From: Streptomyces antimicrobicus
GTDB lineage: Bacteria > Actinomycetota > Actinomycetes > Streptomycetales > Streptomycetaceae
Reading direction: 5' to 3'
Assembly: GCF_020532625.1 (NCBI RefSeq)
Contig: NZ_JAJAUY010000037.1
Location: 1 to 46,141 of the forward strand
Length of the DNA stretch: 46,141 nucleotides
Shown: in pieces, positions 17,051 to 24,481 of the stretch
Position numbering within the stretch: position 1 is the stretch's first letter
Layout: each line of letters begins with the position of its first letter
Translations under genes and position numbers: made by a program
Notes under the pieces: model-generated
What the model was told of the DNA's origin: nothing
The model's database searches: none
What the model saw: the letters and a program-made list of their open reading frames with translations, nothing else

Positions 17051-17506
17051 ATGTCCGTACTCGCCCGGCGCCGCGCCGTCACGGCGCTCGCCTCGGCTCT
17101 CGTCCTCGCGACCGGCATCCTGACGGGGCCCGCGGCCCAGGCCGCGCAGTCCGCCCCGGCGGCACAGTGCCGGACCACCAACGGCTTCCCGCCCAAGGGC
17201 GGGACCAACACCGGAGGGACGCCGCCCCGGTACAAGTTCAGCAACAGTCCGTACATCGGTGCGATCTACGACTCGTGCGACAACGTGATCAAGCTGTACT
17301 TCGGCGGGTACTCCGCCAACCTCACCCACTACATCGTCCGGATGCAGTGGGACACCACCGACTGGCAGGACATCCGCATGGCGCCGGGTCCGCGGCGGAT
17401 GTGGACCGTGGAAGCACCCGGCCGGGACTACAACTTCCTGGTCCAGGCGTGCAACGGCAGTGCCTGCACGCGGTTCTCGCCGCAGCTCTACGTCAACGCC
17501 CGCTGA
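17051..17506 (+). CDS. Small secreted protein of unknown function
   Basis: A 151-residue protein starting at ATG 17051, with GGAG in ggagtgagcc upstream. The signal peptide has a basic start (ARRR), a hydrophobic core (ALASALVLATGILTG) and a likely AQA cleavage near residue 31. The mature protein has four cysteines, probably two disulfides, and is rich in Tyr, Asn and Gly (YIGAIYDSCDNVIKLYFGGY). No domain was recognised; the length and aromatic content resemble small secreted Streptomyces proteins. Two 9-bp repeats (caggcgttc) lie in its leader. The stop codon is within a 21-bp tandem duplication that precedes a bidirectional terminator. Confidence 0.75.
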   Translation: MSVLARRRAVTALASALVLATGILTGPAAQAAQSAPAAQCRTTNGFPPKGGTNTGGTPPRYKFSNSPYIGAIYDSCDNVIKLYFGGYSANLTHYIVRMQWDTTDWQDIRMAPGPRRMWTVEAPGRDYNFLVQACNGSACTRFSPQLYVNAR

Positions 17507-17535
17507 CACGGCGACAACGCCCGCTGACACGGCGA
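17494..17535. repeat. 21-bp tandem duplication spanning a stop codon
   Basis: Two exact 21-base copies lie at 17494-17514 and 17515-17535, each starting caacgcccgctgacac. The first contains the TGA of the secreted-protein gene; the terminator stem starts directly after the second. Confidence 0.95.
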
Positions 17536-17536
17536 C

Positions 17537-17574
17537 GGCCGGACGCCGGAGGGGAAGTCCTCCGGTGTCCGGCC
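17537..17574. terminator. Bidirectional hairpin terminator
   Basis: GGCCGGACGCCGGAGG (17537-17552) pairs with CCTCCGGTGTCCGGCC (17559-17574) over 16 bp with one wobble and a six-base loop, between two convergent genes. Confidence 0.85.
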
Positions 17575-17590
17575 GTGCTGCCGGGCGGGG

Positions 17591-18889
17591 TCAGGCGTTG
17601 GCGGTCAGGGTGGCCGAGCGGCGCGGGATCGCGAAGGCGTCCAGCTCGGCGCGGGTCAGCCCGGTCAGGGCGGTGACCTCGTCGGCGCCGACGGCGCCGC
17701 AGTCCAGGCCGCGGACCAGGTAGCCGGCCAGGGCCTTGGCGGTGGCCGGCTCGTCCATGACGTCGCCCTCGATCTTGGCGACGTACGCCTTCAGCCGCGC
17801 GGCGGCGGCCTCCAGGCCCTCGCGGTAGAAGGTGAAGACGGCGGCGTAGCGGGTGGGGAGGTGGCCCGGGTGCATGTCCCAGCCCTGGTAGTAGGCGCGG
17901 GCCAGGGCGCGGCGGGTCAGGCCGTAGTGCAGCCTCCAGGCCTCGTGGACCTTCTCGGTGGTGCCGACGGGCAGCACGTTGGTCGAGCCGTCGGAGACGC
18001 GTACGCCGGTGCCGGCGGCGGCGACCTGCATGATCGCCTTGGCGTGGTCGGCGGCCGGGTGGTCGCTGGCCTGGTAGGCGGCGGAGACGCCGACGCAGGC
18101 GCTGTAGTCGAAGGTGCCGTAGTGCAGGCCGGTGGCGCGGCCCTGCGCGGCGTCGATCATCCGGGCCACGGTCGCCGTGCCGTCGGAGGCGAGGATGGAC
18201 TGGCTGGTCTCGATCTGGATCTCGAAGCCGAGCCGGCCCGGGCGCAGGCCGCGGGTGGTCTCGAAGGCCTCCAGCAGCCGGACGAAGGCGGACACCTGCT
18301 CGGCGTACGTCACCTTCGGCAGGGTGAGGACGAGGCCCTCGGGGAGGCCGCCGTGGGCGAGCAGCCCGGAGAGGAAGATGTCGGTGGTGCGCAGGCCGCG
18401 GTCGCGGACGTTGGCCTCCATGCACTTCATCCGGATGCCCATGTAGGGGGCGTTGGTGCCGTTGGAGAAGGCCTCGGAGACGAGCCGGGCTGCGCGGGCG
18501 GCGGCCTGGTCCTCCTCCTCGTCGGAGCGGACCCCGAAGCCGTCCTCGAAGTCGACGCGCAGGTCCTCGACGGGCTCGGTGGCCAGCTTGGCGCGCACGC
18601 GCTCGTAGACGGTGCCGGCGAGCTCGTCGGAGATGCCGAGGACCTTGCCGAAGGTGGCGGCGTCCGGGGCGTGCTCGTCGAGGGCGGCCAGTGCCTGGTC
18701 GCCCCAGGAGCGGATGGTGTCGGCGGCGAAGACGTCACCGGGGACGTAGACGGTGTGGATCGGCTGGCGCGTGCCGGGGTCGCCCGGGTAGCGGCGGGCG
18801 AGCTCCGCGTCCACCGGCTTCAGGGAAGCGCTGATCTCCTCGCTGACCGCGCCCGCGAGGCTCGTCGCGACCTTCTCCTGCTGACCCAT
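17591..18889 (-). CDS. HpcH/HpaI aldolase / citrate-lyase superfamily protein (DUF6986-like)
   Basis: A 432-residue protein. ATG 18889 (MGQQEKV) follows AGGAGAGTGCAGG. It has the TIM-barrel features of the HpcH/HpaI-citrate lyase-malate synthase superfamily: RVDFEDGFG (metal-binding acidic strand), VLTLPKVTYAE, LGFEIQIETSQSI with the conserved Glu, and GLHYGTFDYS. It matches the actinobacterial group now called DUF6986, whose reaction has not been established to my knowledge. A CoA-ester or C-C lyase on a small keto acid is a reasonable guess. Two well-spaced operator-like dyads lie just upstream, so expression is probably tightly repressed. Confidence 0.8.
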   Translation of the reverse strand: MGQQEKVATSLAGAVSEEISASLKPVDAELARRYPGDPGTRQPIHTVYVPGDVFAADTIRSWGDQALAALDEHAPDAATFGKVLGISDELAGTVYERVRAKLATEPVEDLRVDFEDGFGVRSDEEEDQAAARAARLVSEAFSNGTNAPYMGIRMKCMEANVRDRGLRTTDIFLSGLLAHGGLPEGLVLTLPKVTYAEQVSAFVRLLEAFETTRGLRPGRLGFEIQIETSQSILASDGTATVARMIDAAQGRATGLHYGTFDYSACVGVSAAYQASDHPAADHAKAIMQVAAAGTGVRVSDGSTNVLPVGTTEKVHEAWRLHYGLTRRALARAYYQGWDMHPGHLPTRYAAVFTFYREGLEAAAARLKAYVAKIEGDVMDEPATAKALAGYLVRGLDCGAVGADEVTALTGLTRAELDAFAIPRRSATLTANA

Positions 18890-18905
18890 CCTGCACTCTC
18901 CTATT

Positions 18906-18941
18906 TTCCGCTTCACGGAAGCATTGATCCGCATAGCAGAA
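18906..18941. promoter_or_regulatory. Twin 15-bp operator before the DUF6986 gene
   Basis: TTCCGCTTCACGGAA (18906-18920) and ATCCGCATAGCAGAA (18927-18941) share the pattern wTCCGC-nnn-GCrGAw. Their centres (18913 and 18934) are 21 bases apart, two helical turns. They lie 17 to 52 bases before ATG 18889, where a promoter and transcription start would be. Confidence 0.6.
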
Positions 18942-18982
18942 TTTAGTCAGGGCCTTCTCCTCAGTCAATGGTTGCAGCAAAC

Positions 18983-19025
18983 GGCCCGGGGCCGCGTGGT
19001 GAGTGTCACCACGCGGCCCCGGGCC
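18983..19025 (-). terminator. Perfect 20-bp hairpin terminator of etfA
   Basis: Two 20-base arms (18983-19002 and 19006-19025) are exactly complementary around a three-base GTG loop, starting 36 bases past the etfA stop codon. Confidence 0.92.
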
Positions 19026-19060
19026 GGTGCATCGACGCAGGTCAGGCGAGTCGCCGGGGA

Positions 19061-20023
19061 TCAGCCCTGGCGGGCCTTGATCTCCTGGGTCAGCTGCGGG
19101 ACGACCTGGAAGAGGTCGCCGACCACGCCGTAGTCGACCAGGTCGAAGATCGGGGCCTCGGCGTCCTTGTTGATGGCCACGATGGTCTTCGAGGTCTGCA
19201 TGCCGGCGCGGTGCTGGATCGCGCCGGAGATGCCGGTGGCGATGTACAGCTGCGGGGAGACCGACTTGCCGGTCTGGCCGACCTGGTTGGTGTGCGGGTA
19301 CCAGCCGGCGTCGACGGCGGCGCGGGAGGCGCCGACGGCGGCACCGAGGGAGTCCGCGAGCTCCTCGACGATGTGGAAGTTCTCGGCACCGTTGACGCCG
19401 CGGCCGCCGGAGACCACGATCGCGGCCTCGGTCAGCTCGGGGCGGCCGGTCGACTCGCGCGGGGTGCGGGAGACGACCTTGGTGCCGGTGGCGAGGGCGC
19501 CGAAGGTGACGGCGAGGGCCTCGACGGCACCCGCGGTCGGGGCGGCCTCGACCGGGGCCGAGTTGGGCTTGACGGTGATGACCGGGGTGCCCTTGGACAC
19601 GCGGGACTTGGTGGTGAAGGACGCGGCGAACGCGGACTGCGTCGCGACCGGGCCCTCCTCACCCGCCTCCAGGTCCACGGCGTCGGTGATGATGCCGGAG
19701 CCGATGCGGACGGCGAGGCGCGCGGCGATCTCCTTGCCCTCGGCGGAGGACGGGACGAGCACGGCGGCCGGGGAGACCGCGTCGTACGCGGCCTGCAGCG
19801 CGTCCACCTTCGGGACGACGAGGTACTCGGCGAACTCGGGGGCGTCGGCGGTGAGGACCTTGACCGCACCGTGCTCGGCGAGCACGGCGGCGGTGTCGGC
19901 GGCACCGGCGCCCAGGGCGACGGCGACGGGCTCGCCGATGCGGCGGGCCAGCGTCAGCAGCTCGAGGGTGGGCTTGCGGACGGCGCCGTCCACGTGGTCG
20001 ACGTAGACGAGAACTTCAGCCAT
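19061..20023 (-). CDS. etfA: Electron transfer flavoprotein subunit alpha
   Basis: A 320-residue ETF alpha subunit, the FAD-carrying half that passes electrons from acyl-CoA and other dehydrogenases to the quinone pool. ATG 20023 ([10 protein letters not shown]) follows GGAGAG. The C-terminal FAD domain is intact: [14 protein letters not shown], then [38 protein letters not shown], and [14 protein letters not shown]. It follows etfB after 58 bases in the same direction and ends in a very strong terminator. No ETF-quinone oxidoreductase is adjacent. Function is secure. Confidence 0.97.
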   Translation of the reverse strand: MAEVLVYVDHVDGAVRKPTLELLTLARRIGEPVAVALGAGAADTAAVLAEHGAVKVLTADAPEFAEYLVVPKVDALQAAYDAVSPAAVLVPSSAEGKEIAARLAVRIGSGIITDAVDLEAGEEGPVATQSAFAASFTTKSRVSKGTPVITVKPNSAPVEAAPTAGAVEALAVTFGALATGTKVVSRTPRESTGRPELTEAAIVVSGGRGVNGAENFHIVEELADSLGAAVGASRAAVDAGWYPHTNQVGQTGKSVSPQLYIATGISGAIQHRAGMQTSKTIVAINKDAEAPIFDLVDYGVVGDLFQVVPQLTQEIKARQG

Positions 20024-20081
20024 GGGACTGCTCTCCTGCTGTTACGAAGTGTGAGGGGGCGGTTGAGGTGACCGAAGTTCC

Positions 20082-20870
20082 TCAGATGAACTTCTGGCCG
20101 GCCAGGAACTCGGCCAGCTGCTTGCCGCCCTCGCCCTCGTCCTTGACGATCGTGCCGGCGGTGCGGGCCGGACGCTTGGCGGCGGAGTCCACCGCGGTCC
20201 AGGCACCCTCCAGGCCGACCTCCTCGGCCTCGATGTCGAGGTCGGAGAGGTCCCAGGACTCCACCGGCTTCTTCTTGGCGGCCATGATGCCCTTGAAGGA
20301 GGGGTAGCGGGCCTCGCCGGACTGGTCGGTCACGGAGACGACCGCCGGGAGGGAGGCCTCGAGCTGCTCGCTGGCGGCGTCGCCGTCGCGGCGGCCGGTG
20401 ACCTTGCCGTCCTCGACGGCGACCTCGGAGAGCAGGGTGACCTGCGGGACGCCCAGGCGCTCGGCCAGGATCGCCGGGAGCACGCCCATGGTGCCGTCGG
20501 TGGACGCCATGCCGGTGACGACCAGGTCGTAGCCGGCCTTCTCGATCGCCTTGGCCAGCACCAGCGAGGTGCCCATGACGTCGGTGCCGTGCAGGTCGTC
20601 GTCCTCGACGTGGACGGCCTTGTCGGCGCCCATCGACAGCGCCTTGCGCAGCGCGTCCTTGGCGTCCTCGGGGCCGACGGTGAGGACGGTGATCTCCACG
20701 TCGTCGTCCGAGTTCTCGGAGATCTGGAGCGCCTGCTCGACGGCGTACTCGTCGAGCTCCGACAGCAGGCCGTCGACGTCCTCGCGGTCGACGGTCAGGT
20801 CATCGGCGAACTGCCGGTCGCCGGTGGCGTCGGGCACGTACTTCACACAGACAACGATCCTCAAGCTCAC
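20082..20870 (-). CDS. etfB: Electron transfer flavoprotein subunit beta
   Basis: A 262-residue ETF beta subunit, which binds AMP and forms the heterodimer with EtfA. GTG 20870 (MSLRIVVCVKYVPD) follows GGAGAG. The AMP-binding region is seen in VLTVGPEDAKDALRKALSMGADKA, and the family signature in LLSEVAVEDGKVTGRRDGD followed by LPAVVSVTDQSGEARYPSFKGIMAAKKKPVE. First gene of etfBA. A 21-bp dyad lies 33 bases upstream at the likely transcription start. Confidence 0.97.
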   Translation of the reverse strand: MSLRIVVCVKYVPDATGDRQFADDLTVDREDVDGLLSELDEYAVEQALQISENSDDDVEITVLTVGPEDAKDALRKALSMGADKAVHVEDDDLHGTDVMGTSLVLAKAIEKAGYDLVVTGMASTDGTMGVLPAILAERLGVPQVTLLSEVAVEDGKVTGRRDGDAASEQLEASLPAVVSVTDQSGEARYPSFKGIMAAKKKPVESWDLSDLDIEAEEVGLEGAWTAVDSAAKRPARTAGTIVKDEGEGGKQLAEFLAGQKFI

Positions 20871-20902
20871 GCCGGCTCTCCTACTGCATCGTCTTTTTCC
20901 GG

Positions 20903-20923
20903 TGCTGCCTTATGGAGGCAGCA
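20903..20923. promoter_or_regulatory. Dyad at the etfBA promoter
   Basis: TGCTGCCT and AGGCAGCA (8-base perfect arms) flank TATGG. On the minus strand TATGCT overlaps one arm and resembles a -10 element, so a protein bound here would block initiation. Confidence 0.5.
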
Positions 20924-21072
20924 TAGGCGCCTTACTGGGCGGTTCCCGATCGGGGCGGCCCGCGCTCAGAACCAAATGTTACTCGTCAGTACAGCGTGCG
21001 CCCCACCCCCAGGCAAGGCCGGTCGACTGTGACCTTGCCAACGCCGCCCGAACCCGCCCCAGCAGGGACGAT

Positions 21073-21606
21073 TCAGTCGCGCAGCGCGTTGAAGCGACCC
21101 TGGTGGTACAGCAGGGGCCGGCCGTCCGCCCGGACGTCCCCGGTCGAGTGGCCCGCCACCGCCTCCGCGATGACCACCCGGTGCTCCCCCGCGGGCACCC
21201 GCGCCACCACCCGGCACACCAGCCAGGCCAGCACCCCGTCCAGGACGGGCACCCCTTCGGGGCCCGGCCGCCACCGGGTGCCGGCGCCGAAGCGGTCCGC
21301 GCCGCTGCGCGCGAACAGCCCCGCCAGCTCCCGCTGCTGCTCGGCGAGTATGTGGACCCCGACGTGCTCGGAACCCGCGATGGCCGGCCAGCTGGAGGAA
21401 CCGGTGCCGATGGAGAAGGAGAGCAACGGAGGATCGGCGGAGACCGAGTTGAGGGAGGTGGCGGTGAAACCGACCGGACGCCCGGCGTCCACGGCCGTGA
21501 TCACCGCGACCCCGGCCGCGTGCTGCCGGAAGACGGAGCGCAGCAGCTCGGGAGATCCGGCCAGGGCAGGGGCCGGGGACACCGAGTGAGCCGTGGGGGC
21601 CGTCAT
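21073..21606 (-). CDS. Flavin reductase family protein (FMN-binding split barrel)
   Basis: A 177-residue protein of the flavin reductase-like family, which supplies reduced FMN/FAD to two-component monooxygenases. ATG 21606 (MTAPTAH) has GGAAGGAA some 13 bases upstream. The fold is clear: FRQHAAGVAVITAV, then PVGFTATSLNSVSADPPLLSFSI (flavin-binding strand), and GVHILAEQQRELA; the C-terminal motif is LLYHQGRFNAL. No monooxygenase partner is next to it. It lies between etfB and a thioredoxin-like gene, all on the same strand, with a 202-bp gap to etfB. Confidence 0.88.
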   Translation of the reverse strand: MTAPTAHSVSPAPALAGSPELLRSVFRQHAAGVAVITAVDAGRPVGFTATSLNSVSADPPLLSFSIGTGSSSWPAIAGSEHVGVHILAEQQRELAGLFARSGADRFGAGTRWRPGPEGVPVLDGVLAWLVCRVVARVPAGEHRVVIAEAVAGHSTGDVRADGRPLLYHQGRFNALRD

Positions 21607-21700
21607 GAGGAGCTGATTTCCTTCCGGTGCGATTTCCGCTGGCCAGACTGTCGATCGGTGCGCCGCGCAGTCAAGCGCGTACGGACAGATGTCAGGCGTG

Positions 21701-22102
21701 TCACGCCGGGTGCCACGGTCGTACCGCCGCGCCCAGCGCCCCGATGACGTCCGCCTTGCGGGGCAGGCCGGCCGCCCTGCGCACGACGGTGCCGGCCGCG
21801 TCCAGCACGAGGACGGTCGGGGTCCTCTCGATGCCGAGGGAGCGGACCAGGGCGAGGTGCTGCTCGGCGTCGATCTCGATGTGCGCGACGCCACCGACCA
21901 TGGCGCTGACCTCGGCGAGGATCCGGCGGGTGGCCCGACAAGGCTGGCAGAAGGCGCTGGAGAACTGGACGAGGGTGGCCCGTCCGCCCAGCGGAGCGCC
22001 CAGCTCCGCCGCGCTCAGCCGCACCGGCTCCCGCCCCGGCCGCACCGGCTCCTGGCCGGGCTCCCGGCCCGGCCCCCGTCCCGTCTCCGCCTGCCCCGGC
22101 AC
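21701..22102 (-). CDS. Thioredoxin family protein
   Basis: A 133-residue thioredoxin-fold protein. GTG 22102 (MPGQAET) is chosen because AGGAG lies five bases upstream. The first ~35 residues are Gly/Pro/Arg-rich. The active site is FSSAFCQPCRATRRIL, a CxxC with Gln-Pro instead of the usual Gly-Pro, and the cis-proline region is IERTPTVLVLDAAG. There is no signal peptide or membrane segment, so it acts in the cytoplasm as a disulfide reductase or a specialised carrier. It is divergent from the acyltransferase gene, with a nested dyad between them. Confidence 0.85.
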   Translation of the reverse strand: MPGQAETGRGPGREPGQEPVRPGREPVRLSAAELGAPLGGRATLVQFSSAFCQPCRATRRILAEVSAMVGGVAHIEIDAEQHLALVRSLGIERTPTVLVLDAAGTVVRRAAGLPRKADVIGALGAAVRPWHPA

Positions 22103-22254
22103 CTGCACTCCTGTCCACCGCGTCCGCAAACTCGTACGATGATCCGAGCGCCCGTCCGGTGCGCGGCATTCCCGGGGTGACAAGAATCTCCCCGGGGACG
22201 GGCTCGGCCAACTGGCCAGCGGCCTGCCGTTTGGGGCACGATCCACCTGGCCAC

Positions 22255-22274
22255 GTTACCTACGTTGGCGTAAC
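22255..22274. promoter_or_regulatory. Nested dyad before the acyltransferase gene
   Basis: GTTAC and GTAAC arms enclose ten bases; inside, TACG-TTGG-CGTA forms a second, offset dyad (22261-22272). The stretch is AT-rich for this genome and lies 49 bases before ATG 22323. Confidence 0.45.
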
Positions 22275-22322
22275 TTCCGGCCGGGAGCACCTCCCAAGGC
22301 AGAAAGCGGGGCCTCCCCCTCG

Positions 22323-23051
22323 ATGGCTGAACTCGTCTACCCCCCCGTCATCGGCGCGGCGCACACGCTCTTCCGGGCGCTGGACATCCGCATCGACATG
22401 AAGGGCACCGAGAACGTGCCACGCGCGGGCGGGGCCGTGCTGGTCTCCAACCACATCGGCTACCTCGACTTCATCTTCGCCGGACTGGCCGCGCGGCCGT
22501 CCAAGCGCCTGGTGCGCTTCATGGCCAAGGAGTCGGTCTTCCGGCACAAGGTGTCCGGCCCGCTGATGCGCGCGATGAAGCACATCCCGGTGGACCGCAA
22601 GCAGGGCGAGGCGGCGTACCAGCAGGCGCTGACCGCGCTGCGCAGCGGGGAGATCATCGGGGTCTTCCCCGAGGCGACGATCTCGCAGTCGTTCACCCTG
22701 AAGAGCTTCAAGTCGGGTGCCGCCCGCATGGCGCAGGAGGCGGGCGTTCCGCTGATCCCCGTGGCGCTGTGGGGCACGCAGCGGCTGTGGACCAAGGGCC
22801 GGCCCAAGGACCTGCGGCGCAGCCACATCCCGGTGACGATGCGGGTGGGCGAGCCGATCGAGGCGCCGGTCGACCAGTACGCCGGCGCGATCACGCGGCG
22901 GCTGCGCGAGCGCGTGCAGGAGCTGCTGGAGGCCGCGCAGAAGGCGTACCCGGCCAAGCCCAAGGGTCCGCACGACTCCTGGTGGCTGCCGGCCCACCTC
23001 GGCGGGACGGCGCCGACCGCGGCGCAGGTGCGCGAGTCCGGCGCGTCCTGA
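22323..23051 (+). CDS. Lysophospholipid acyltransferase (PlsC family)
   Basis: A 242-residue glycerolipid acyltransferase that probably converts lysophosphatidate to phosphatidate at the membrane. Motif I is NHIGYLD (the NHx4D catalytic pair), motif II includes KHIPVDRKQGE, and motif III is FPEATISQS with Ala in place of the common Gly, as in many actinobacterial homologues. Motif IV is VPLIPVALWG. The C-terminus is basic then hydrophilic. No strong ribosome site precedes ATG 22323. Downstream are 19-bp repeats, then a 350-base region without a secure gene. Confidence 0.9.
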   Translation: MAELVYPPVIGAAHTLFRALDIRIDMKGTENVPRAGGAVLVSNHIGYLDFIFAGLAARPSKRLVRFMAKESVFRHKVSGPLMRAMKHIPVDRKQGEAAYQQALTALRSGEIIGVFPEATISQSFTLKSFKSGAARMAQEAGVPLIPVALWGTQRLWTKGRPKDLRRSHIPVTMRVGEPIEAPVDQYAGAITRRLRERVQELLEAAQKAYPAKPKGPHDSWWLPAHLGGTAPTAAQVRESGAS

Positions 23052-23067
23052 GCCCGGCGTCCGCGGC

Positions 23068-23145
23068 CCCCGCGGCAGTGCGTGTCGTCACCGCGGCAGC
23101 GCGGGGTCACCGCGGCAGTGCGGGGCCACCGCGGCAGTGCGGCCG
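23068..23145. repeat. 19-bp tandem repeat, about four copies
   Basis: Units caccgcggcagtgcggggc start at 23089, 23108 and 23127, with a degenerate first copy at 23068. The array starts 17 bases after the acyltransferase stop codon. Confidence 0.85.
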
Positions 23146-23166
23146 GGAGGTTCGCCCAGAGCTCCG

Positions 23167-23358
23167 TCAGGTCGGCCGAGGTCCGCAGGGCCGGACGGTG
23201 ACCGGGTGCGGGGCGGCGTAGAGGGTCGGGTGGTCGAGCTCGCCCAGCTCGGGGCGGACCGGGAAGGCCAGCCGCTCGCGGTCCGGGCCAAGGCCCACGC
23301 CCCGGCCGCCCTGCTGCGGGCGCAGGGACACATGCGCATGCTCCTGGACCCGTTCCAC
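23167..23358 (-). pseudogene. Possible small gene or 3' remnant
   Basis: A 63-codon minus-strand frame from GTG 23358 has strongly GC-biased third positions and an ordinary amino-acid mix, especially toward its end (LAFPVRPELGELDHPTLYAA). It has no ribosome site, its start lies inside the spacer of an inverted repeat, and I recognise no family. It could be the tail of a decayed gene or a small unknown protein. Confidence 0.3.
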
Positions 23359-23378
23359 GGACCAGGAGCATGCGTATG
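23331..23378 (-). terminator. Long inverted repeat after the threonine aldolase gene
   Basis: CATGCGCATGCTCCTGG (23331-23347) and CCAGGAGCATGCGTATG (23362-23378) pair in 16 of 17 positions around a 14-base spacer. It begins 23 bases past the aldolase stop codon and most simply acts as its terminator. Confidence 0.6.
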
Positions 23379-23401
23379 CGGAATACCTGACCGCTATGCG
23401 A

Positions 23402-24481
23402 TCAGCGGGCCATCTCTTCCTTCAGCGCCTGGAGGAAGCCGTCGACGTCCTCCTCCTGGGTGTCGAAGCTGCACATCCAGCGCACGTCGCCGGCGGCCTC
23501 GTCCCAGAAGTAGAACCGGTAGCGCTGCTGGAGCCGCCGCGTGACCTCCTGGGGCAGGCGCGCGAAGACCGCGTTCGCCTGCACCGGGTAGAGGATCTCC
23601 ACGCCGTCGACCTGGCGGACGCCGTCGGCGAGCCGCTGGGCCATGGTGTTGGCGTGCCGGGCGTTGCGCAGCCACAGGTCCTTGGCCAGCAGCGCCTCCA
23701 ACTGCACGGAGACGAACCGCATCTTCGACGCCAGCTGCATCGACATCTTGCGGACGTGCTTCATCTGCCGGACCGCGTCCGGGTTGAGCACCACCACGGC
23801 CTCGCCGAAGAGCATGCCGTTCTTCGTGCCGCCGTACGAGAGCACGTCGACGCCCACCGCGTTGGTGAACGTCCGCATCGGCACGTCGAGCGAGGCCGCG
23901 GCGTTGGCTATCCGCGCGCCGTCGAGGTGGACCTTCATGCCGAGCCCGTGGGCGTGCTCGCAGATCGCCCGGATCTCGTCCGGGGTGTAGACCGTGCCCA
24001 GCTCGGTGTTCTGGGTGATCGACACGACCTGCGGCATCGCCCGGTGCTCGTCCTCGAAGCCCCAGGCCTCCCGGTCGATCAGCTCGGGGGTGAGCTTGCC
24101 GTCCGGGGTGGGGACGGCGAGCAGCTTGATGCCCGCCATCCGCTCCGGCGCGCCGCCCTCGTCCACGTTGATGTGGGCGGTCCTGGCGCAGATCACCGCG
24201 CCCCAGCGGTCGGTCATCGCCTGGAGGGCGGTGACGTTCGCGCCGGTGCCGTTGAAGACCGGGAAGGCCTCCGCGTACGGGCCGAAGTGGCTGCGGACGA
24301 CCTTCTGCAGGTGCTCGGTGTAGTCGTCCTCGCCGTAGGCGACCTGGTGGCCGTCGTTGGCGAGGGCGATGGCCGCCAGGACCTCCGGGTGGGCACCCGC
24401 GTAGTTGTCGCTCGCGAAACCGCGCACCGAGGGGTCGTGGTGGCGGCGGGCGTCGGTCCTTACGGTTGCGGGGTGAGCCAC
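23402..24481 (-). CDS. Low-specificity L-threonine aldolase family protein
   Basis: A 359-residue fold type I PLP enzyme that splits beta-hydroxy amino acids to glycine and an aldehyde. The PLP lysine is K220 in SYGGTKNGMLFGE; the cofactor aspartate is D187 in VHLDGARI; FNGTGANVTAL binds the phosphate and AHINVDEGG is conserved. GTG 24481 gives a 22-base overlap with the end of the SDR gene upstream, which implies translational coupling. It is the third gene of a DUF6421-SDR-aldolase operon and ends in a long inverted repeat. An alternative start is GTG at residue 19. Confidence 0.88.
   Translation of the reverse strand: MAHPATVRTDARRHHDPSVRGFASDNYAGAHPEVLAAIALANDGHQVAYGEDDYTEHLQKVVRSHFGPYAEAFPVFNGTGANVTALQAMTDRWGAVICARTAHINVDEGGAPERMAGIKLLAVPTPDGKLTPELIDREAWGFEDEHRAMPQVVSITQNTELGTVYTPDEIRAICEHAHGLGMKVHLDGARIANAAASLDVPMRTFTNAVGVDVLSYGGTKNGMLFGEAVVVLNPDAVRQMKHVRKMSMQLASKMRFVSVQLEALLAKDLWLRNARHANTMAQRLADGVRQVDGVEILYPVQANAVFARLPQEVTRRLQQRYRFYFWDEAAGDVRWMCSFDTQEEDVDGFLQALKEEMAR

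Larger units (their letters stand above)
23052..23401. other. 350-bp convergent gap with repeats, hairpin and a possible gene remnant
   Basis: The gap contains a 19-bp tandem array, a minus-strand coding-like stretch with no recognised family, and a long inverted repeat next to the threonine aldolase stop codon. Confidence 0.6.

Noticed and set aside
18960..19030. Possible tRNA or structured RNA at the perfect 20-bp hairpin
   Set aside because: A simple perfect stem with a three-base loop right after etfA is a terminator; there are no cloverleaf arms.
23068..23145. Possible CRISPR-like array
   Set aside because: The 19-base units are directly adjacent with no spacers, and there are no cas genes in the window.
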